Shown in pieces: positions 61,507 through 64,000 of a stretch of 64,000 bases of DNA. This DNA comes from Tupaia tana (taxonomy: Eukaryota > Chordata > Mammalia > Scandentia > Tupaiidae): assembly GCA_026018925.1 (NCBI GenBank), contig JAKSZU010000013.1, forward strand, positions 1 to 64,000. The letters are read 5' to 3'. The translations under genes and the position numbers were made by a program. Below the pieces are notes generated by a model. It saw only the letters and a list, made by a program, of their open reading frames with translations. It made no database searches and was not told where the DNA came from. Every line of letters starts with the position of its first letter. The first letter of the stretch is position 1.

Positions 61507-64000
61507 GTGGTAGGAAGCCCCTCTGGCCTTCTATCCCTTTCTCTGTGTCTCTGAGGTCTCTGTCTCTCTCTGCGCCTATCTCCTCATTTTCTTTTGGTAA
61601 TTTTTCCTTTTTACGATTTTTTTAAAGGTAGAATTTCTCTCTGACTCTCAGCTCCATCTTTTGTTTTGTTAATAAGCCCTTCTGCTCCTTTCTCCCAGGC
61701 AGGAGAGTTGAGCCATTCTCTGAGAAGATTCCACATGGATACTGGGAACTAGATATTTCAGGGCACAGGTGAAAAGAAGATTTTCTACTCATAATTCAGC
61801 CTGCAGCAAGCAAAGCTAGTGTGGTAGGGAGCCCCTCTGGCCTTCTACCCCTGTCTCTGTGTCTCTGAGGTCTCTGTCTCTCTCTGCGCCTGTCTCCTCA
61901 TTTTCTTTTGGTAATTTTTCCTTTTTACGATTTTTTTAAAGGTAGAATTTCTCTCTGCCTCTCAGCTCCATCTTTTGTTTTGTTAATAAGCCCTTCTGCT
62001 CCTTTTTCCCAGGCAGGAGAGTTGAGCCATTCTCTGAGAAGATTCCACATGGATACTGGGAACTAGATATTTCAGGGCACAGGCGAAATGAAGATTTTCT
62101 ACTCATAATTCAGCCTCCAGCAAGCAAAGCTAGTGTGGTAGGGAGCCCCTCTGGCCTTCTATCCCTGTCTCTGTGTCTCTGAGGTCTCTGTCTCTCTCTG
62201 CGCCTGTCTCATTTTCTTTTGGTAATTTTTCCTTTTTACGATTTTTTTAAAGGTAGAATTTCTCTCTGGCTCTCAGCTCCATCTTTTGTTTTGTTAATAA
62301 GCCCTTCTGCTGCTTTCTCCCAGACAGGAGAGTTGATCCATTCTCTGAGAAGATTCCACATGGATACTGGGAACTAGATATTTCAAAGCACAGGCGAAAT
62401 GAAGATTTTCTACTCATAATTCAGCCTCCAGCAAGCAAAGCTAGTGTGGTAGGGAGCCCCTCTGGCCTTCTATCCCTGTCTCTGTGTCTCTGAGGTCTCT
62501 GTCTCTCACTGCGCCTGTCTCCTCATTTTCTTTTGGTAATTTTTCCTTTTTACGATTTTTTTAAAGGTAGAATTTCTCTCTAGCTCTCAGCTTCCATCTT
62601 TTGTTTTGTTAATAAGCCCTTCTGCTCCTTTCTCCCAGGCAGGAGAGTTGAGCCATTCTCTGAGAAGATTCCACATGGATACTGGGAACTAGATATTTCA
62701 GGGCACAGGCGAAATGAAGATTTTCTACTCATAATTCAGCCTCCAGCAAGCAAAGCTAGTGTGGTAGGGAGCCCCTCTGGCCTTCTATCCCTGTCTCTGT
62801 GTCTCTGAGGTCTCTGTCTCTCTCTGCGCCTGTCTCCTCATATTCTTTTGGTAATTTTTCCTTTTTACGATTTTTTTAAAGGTAGAATTTCTCTCTGGCT
62901 CTCAGCTCCATCTCTTGTTTTGTTAATAAGCCCTTCTGCTCCTTTCTCCCAGGCAGGAGAGTTGAGCCATTCTCTGAGAAGATTCCACATGGATACTGGG
63001 AACTAGATATTTCAGGGCACAGGCGAAATGAAGATTTTCTACTCATAATTCAGCCTCCAGCAAGCAAAGCTAGTGTGGTAGGGAGCCCCTCTGGCCTTCT
63101 ATCCCTGTCTCTGTGTCTCTGAGGTCTCTGTCTCTCTCTGCGCCTGTCTCCTCTTTTTTTTTTTGGTAATTATTCCTTTTTACGATATTTTTAAAGGTAG
63201 AATTTCTCTCTGGCTCTCAGCTCCATCTTTTGTTTTGTTAATAAGCCCTTGTGCTGCTTTCTCCCAGGCAGGAGAGTTGAGCCATTCTCTGAGAAGATTC
63301 CACATGGATACTGGGAACTAGATATTTCAGGGCACAGGCGAAATGAAGATTTTCTACTCATAATTCAGCCTCCAGCAAGCAAAGCTAGTGTGGTAGGGAG
63401 CCCCTCTGGCCTTCTATCCCTGTCTCTGTGTCTCTGAGGTCTCTGTCTCTCTCTGCGCCTGTCTCCTCATTTTCTTTTGGTAATTTTTCCTTTTTACGAT
63501 TTTTTTAAAGGTAGAATTTCTCTCTGGCTCTCAGCTCCATCTTTTGTTTTGTTAATAAGCCCTTCTGCTGCTTTCTCCCATTCAGGAGAGTTGAGCCATT
63601 CTCTGAGAAGATTCCACATGGATACTGGGAACTAGTTATTTCAGGGCACAGGCGAAATGAAGATTTTCTACTCATAATTCAGCCTCCAGCAAGCAAAGCT
63701 AGTGTGGTAGGGAGCCCCTCTCGCCTTCTAACCCTGTCTCTGTGTCTCTGAGGTCTCTGTCTCTCTCTGGACCTGTCTCATTTTCTTTTGGTAATTTTTC
63801 CTTTTTACGATTTTTTTAAAGGTAGAATTTCTCTCTGGCTCTCAGCTCCATCTTTTGTTTTGTTAATAAGCCCTTCTGCTGCTTTCTCCCAGGCAGGAGA
63901 GTTGAGCCATTCTCTGAGAAGATTCCACATGGATACTGGGAACTAGATATTTCAGGGCACAGGCGAAATGAAGATTTTCTACTCATAATTCAGCCTGCAG
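61507..64000. repeat. Right-hand family, copy 3 (monomers 197-204, last one cut by window end)
   Basis: Unit starts are 61507, 61821, 62135, 62446, 62761, 63075, 63390 and 63704. The series repeats units 172-179 in order at about 7836 bp, 25 monomers. Unit 202 has a pure T-run near 63155 where unit 177 has TAGTCTTA. Unit 203 has CCCATTCAGG and GAACTAGTTATTTC, an apparent intermediate towards GAACAAGTTATTTC. Unit 204 is 297 bp and lacks the last 14 bp only because the window ends; the array continues. Confidence 0.9.

Larger units (their letters stand above)
1..64000. repeat. Tandem satellite array, 314-bp monomer, about 204 copies
   Basis: The window is filled by head-to-tail copies of one unit, phased here from GTGGTAGGGA. 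I located 204 unit starts; successive starts differ by 310 to 318 bp, most often 314. All copies share orientation and none is interrupted. Length classes come from a 3-bp loss (CTCCTCATT to CTCATT, giving 311), a further 1-bp loss in CAGCTCCATC (310), a 1-bp gain giving CAGCTTCCATC (315) and T-run growth (317-318). Consensus composition is about A61 C78 G62 T113. Three CpGs per unit is strong depletion, which points to a methylated vertebrate genome. I recognise no named satellite family. Both array ends lie outside the window. Confidence 0.97.

Noticed and set aside
1..64000. CRISPR array
   Set aside because: The repeats are 314 bp and directly adjacent, with no unique spacers, and there are no cas genes.
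1..64000. Tandem LTR or retrotransposon array
   Set aside because: The unit has no recognisable LTR ends, primer-binding site, polyA signal (only AATAAG) or coding remnant, and no target-site duplications. An LTR or intron origin of the founder cannot be excluded, but nothing in the sequence shows it.
1..64000. Alpha satellite or CENP-B box
   Set aside because: The period is 314 bp, not about 171 bp. The nearest candidate, TTTCGTTTTCTTAATAAG in some variants (for example near 1724 and 17120), lacks the required CGGG part.
1..64000. rRNA, tRNA or other structured RNA genes
   Set aside because: No cloverleaf, A/B box pair or rRNA-like conserved sequence was seen. The only hairpin noted is the 5-base-arm element inside the monomer.

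Overview
The whole 64,000-base window is one uninterrupted tandem satellite array. I marked every unit boundary by eye and counted 203 complete head-to-tail monomers plus a 204th cut by the window end. Most monomers are 314 bp (range 310-318) and all lie in one orientation. There is no flanking single-copy DNA, transposon insertion, inversion, gap or credible gene. Open reading frames up to 142 codons are by-products of the repeat and change with single-base variants.

Organism: a eukaryote, most likely a vertebrate and plausibly a mammal. A 314-bp consensus is about 44.6% GC, with three CpGs where about 15 would be expected from base composition (observed/expected about 0.2). Those three CpGs recur as TpG or CpA variants, as expected from germline CpG methylation and deamination. 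I do not recognise the monomer as any named satellite and found no CENP-B-box match, so species and chromosomal position (centromere, pericentromere or arm) stay open.

Monomer layout (phase: GTGGTAGGGA = position 1). Positions 1-190 are about 72% pyrimidine: a TCTCTG-like stretch, T-runs, TTTAAA, a splice-donor-like AAAGGTAGAA, and a polypyrimidine tract ending in CAG. Positions 191-314 are more purine-rich and carry a short hairpin and a GAAnnTTC dimer.

Higher-order layout: shared private variants show a mosaic of multi-monomer duplications. Block A (1-4396) recurs at 15398-19791, 49 monomers later. Block B (6912-8800) recurs at 13511-15397, 21 monomers later. Block A's last monomers and the following E segment (18.7-20.9 kb) recur at 32.8-35.0 kb. 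Block C (21044-23551) recurs at 36104-38611. Block D (23552-26062) occurs three times, also at 28884-31394 and 38926-41436; the outer pair is again 49 monomers apart. From 43.0 to 50.2 kb the array is more homogeneous, with local 6- and 7-monomer periods. From 52.7 kb to the end, a right-hand family is reshuffled at offsets of 15, 13, 9 and 25 monomers. Some block edges fall inside chimeric monomers, giving mapped unequal-exchange junctions.

No genes work together here. The biology on view is satellite evolution: amplification, homogenisation, unequal exchange and CpG decay.
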